A DNA stretch of 8,000 bases, taken from the NCBI GenBank assembly GCA_947174735.1, contig CAMWKC010000091.1, positions 1 through 8,000 of the forward strand, written 5' to 3'. The notes below the pieces were generated by a model. The model was given only the letters and a program-made list of their open reading frames with translations. It was not told the DNA's origin and did no database searches. Origin of the DNA: an uncultured Porphyromonadaceae bacterium. Lineage in GTDB: Bacteria; Bacteroidota; Bacteroidia; Bacteroidales; Muribaculaceae. Positions 7,095 through 8,000 of the stretch are shown piece after piece; the stretch's first letter is position 1, and every line of letters begins with the position of its first letter. The position numbers and the translations under genes were made by a program.

Positions 7095-7682
7095 CTACCT
7101 GTGGTTTATTATACCGTTAAGTATAAGGTGGCTCATATATATCTTGAGTCTCTCTTTATCAATACCCTCTTCGGTGAGGTTATCACGTATATAGGGCACA
7201 TCAAGACCGTTGATAGCGTGGGTTATCATGATAGCCATGTGGTTGCAGTGTTCTATGTGAAAGCACCCCTGCTCCACACCTTCACGCAGTATTTCCTCAA
7301 GCATGGCTATCTCCCTTTTGGAAATTATCTTGCGTGCACGGTCCACCTTGCGTACGTCGCGGAAGAAACCCGCACGAAGCGAACCGTTGCGCGACACAAT
7401 CTCGCGCATGGTTTCAAAACGGCAATCGACATACTCACGCAATTTCTCCTCTGGTGATATAGGTTTGGCTACAATAATGCGCAGACGCGCCAGAAGCTGG
7501 TCAGTCTCACGCTCTATGACAGCATTAAATATGTCGCGTTTGCTCTTAAAGTATGTGTAGATGGTACGTCGGCCTTTCTCCGAGGCCGAGGCTATATCGT
7601 TCATGGTTGTGTTCTCTACACCCTTACGGGCAAAGAGCTGACGTGCAACCTCGATAAATTTGTCTCTTGTCTTCAGCACCAT
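7095..7682 (-). CDS. TetR/AcrR-family transcriptional regulator
   Basis: This 195-residue protein has a TetR N-terminal DNA-binding domain at about residues 5-55: TRDKFIEVARQLFARKG, then MNDIASASEKGRRTIYTYF (27-45) and KSKRDIFNAVIE. The YTYFKSK segment is the conserved end of the helix-turn-helix. Residues about 60-190 form the usual variable, all-helical ligand-binding and dimerisation domain, in which I recognise no specific ligand family. Length is normal. It is the first gene of a likely tetR-KAS III-fabG unit (44 bp to the next start). By analogy with FabR/FadR-type TetR regulators it may sense acyl-CoA or acyl-ACP and control lipid synthesis and its own expression. That role is inferred from position only. 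The start at 7682 gives a short N-terminal lead before the first helix, typical of the family. Confidence 0.9.
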   Translation of the reverse strand: MVLKTRDKFIEVARQLFARKGVENTTMNDIASASEKGRRTIYTYFKSKRDIFNAVIERETDQLLARLRIIVAKPISPEEKLREYVDCRFETMREIVSRNGSLRAGFFRDVRKVDRARKIISKREIAMLEEILREGVEQGCFHIEHCNHMAIMITHAINGLDVPYIRDNLTEEGIDKERLKIYMSHLILNGIINHR

Positions 7683-7781
7683 CTTCTTTTTCTTAACTTT
7701 ATTTGTTTCCCGCTCCGCAGCAATCCTACTGATAGAAAAGTTCAGTAACCATTACGTTTGCACACTTTGCAGATTTTTGAG

Positions 7782-7789
7782 CAAAAGTA
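7782..7789 (-). promoter_or_regulatory. Candidate -7 box for the tetR-fabH-fabG unit
   Basis: The minus strand reads TACTTTTG within GTTACTTTTGCTC, fitting TAnnTTTG. No TTTG -33 element lies 19-21 bp upstream. Transcription would begin near 7775, about 93 nt before the tetR start. The hexamer AGTAAC (plus strand) overlaps the box at 7786-7791 and recurs at 7744-7749, exactly 42 bp away. GTAA and TTAC form a short palindrome at 7745-7755. These are possible but unproven regulator-binding sites. Confidence 0.45.
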
Positions 7790-7902
7790 ACAATTATTCT
7801 TCATATCTTCCCTATTTCACTTTCTCAATCTTTTCTTTTTTTGGGCCTTTTTTAGACTTATCTATTCGTTAACTTTTATTAACAGAAATATTAGTCATAA
7901 AA

Positions 7903-7934
7903 TTTGCACGGTATTAAAAAAGGTTGTAACTTTG
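7903..7934 (+). promoter_or_regulatory. Bacteroidales promoter of the initiator tRNA
   Basis: A -33 TTTG (7903-7906) and a -7 TAACTTTG (7927-7934) are separated by exactly 20 bp, a full match to the Bacteroidales primary sigma-factor consensus. The predicted start is near 7941, about 10 nt before the mature tRNA. Upstream DNA (7795-7900) is very AT-rich with T-runs and holds no gene; GTTAA/TTAAC at 7868-7883 is a weak inverted repeat. Confidence 0.85.
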
Positions 7935-7950
7935 CACTCGAAAATAACAC

Positions 7951-8000
<50 letters not shown>

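Noticed and set aside
7833..7858. T-runs flanking GGGCC at 7833-7858, considered as a terminator.
   Set aside because: T-runs on both sides of a short GGCC core cannot form a stem in RNA, and no gene ends here; it is better seen as AT-rich upstream promoter DNA.
7660..7872. A 70-codon plus-strand frame upstream of the tRNA gene with a hydrophobic, Phe-rich translation.
   Set aside because: The translation reflects T-runs in the divergent promoter region, and the frame overlaps the tetR start and its probable promoter.

Overview
The window comes from a member of the Bacteroidota, most likely the order Bacteroidales. Three things point there: the protein sequences (a one-polypeptide pyruvate:ferredoxin oxidoreductase and a DbpA-type helicase with a DEFD box), promoter boxes of the Bacteroidales type (TTTG, about 20 bp, TAnnTTTG), and starts with A/T-rich leaders and no clear Shine-Dalgarno sequence. 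I cannot name the genus from sequence reading alone.

Layout: every protein gene lies on the minus strand, so transcription runs from high to low coordinates. From the right edge, a plus-strand initiator tRNA-Met (from 7951, cut by the window end) has a textbook promoter and diverges from a TetR-family regulator (7682-7095). The regulator is followed by a ketoacyl-ACP synthase III (7050-6106) and a FabG-type ketoacyl-ACP reductase (5908-5162). These three look like one fatty-acid elongation unit. The 197 bp between synthase and reductase is filled by an array of roughly 9-bp repeats arranged as one long inverted repeat. It is the most unusual structure in the window. A compact hairpin (5080-5122) ends this block.

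Next come ispD (5046-4336), recG (4324-2156, 11 bp downstream) and a dbpA-like DEAD-box helicase (2077-743, 78 bp downstream), all in the same direction. They are probably at least partly co-transcribed and cover isoprenoid precursor synthesis, replication-fork repair and ribosome assembly. At the left edge, the first 164 codons of nifJ (pyruvate:ferredoxin oxidoreductase) run off the window. A TAACTTTG -7 box lies about 145 bp upstream of its start, giving it a structured leader.

The genes are mostly housekeeping. I saw no insertion sequence, phage gene, CRISPR array or defence gene. The items most worth checking are the fabH-fabG palindromic repeat array, its strand-biased G-U pairing, and the TetR-controlled synthase/reductase pair it divides. 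No intergenic stretch exceeds 300 bp; the larger gaps (494-742, 5909-6105, 7683-7950) are described in the entries.
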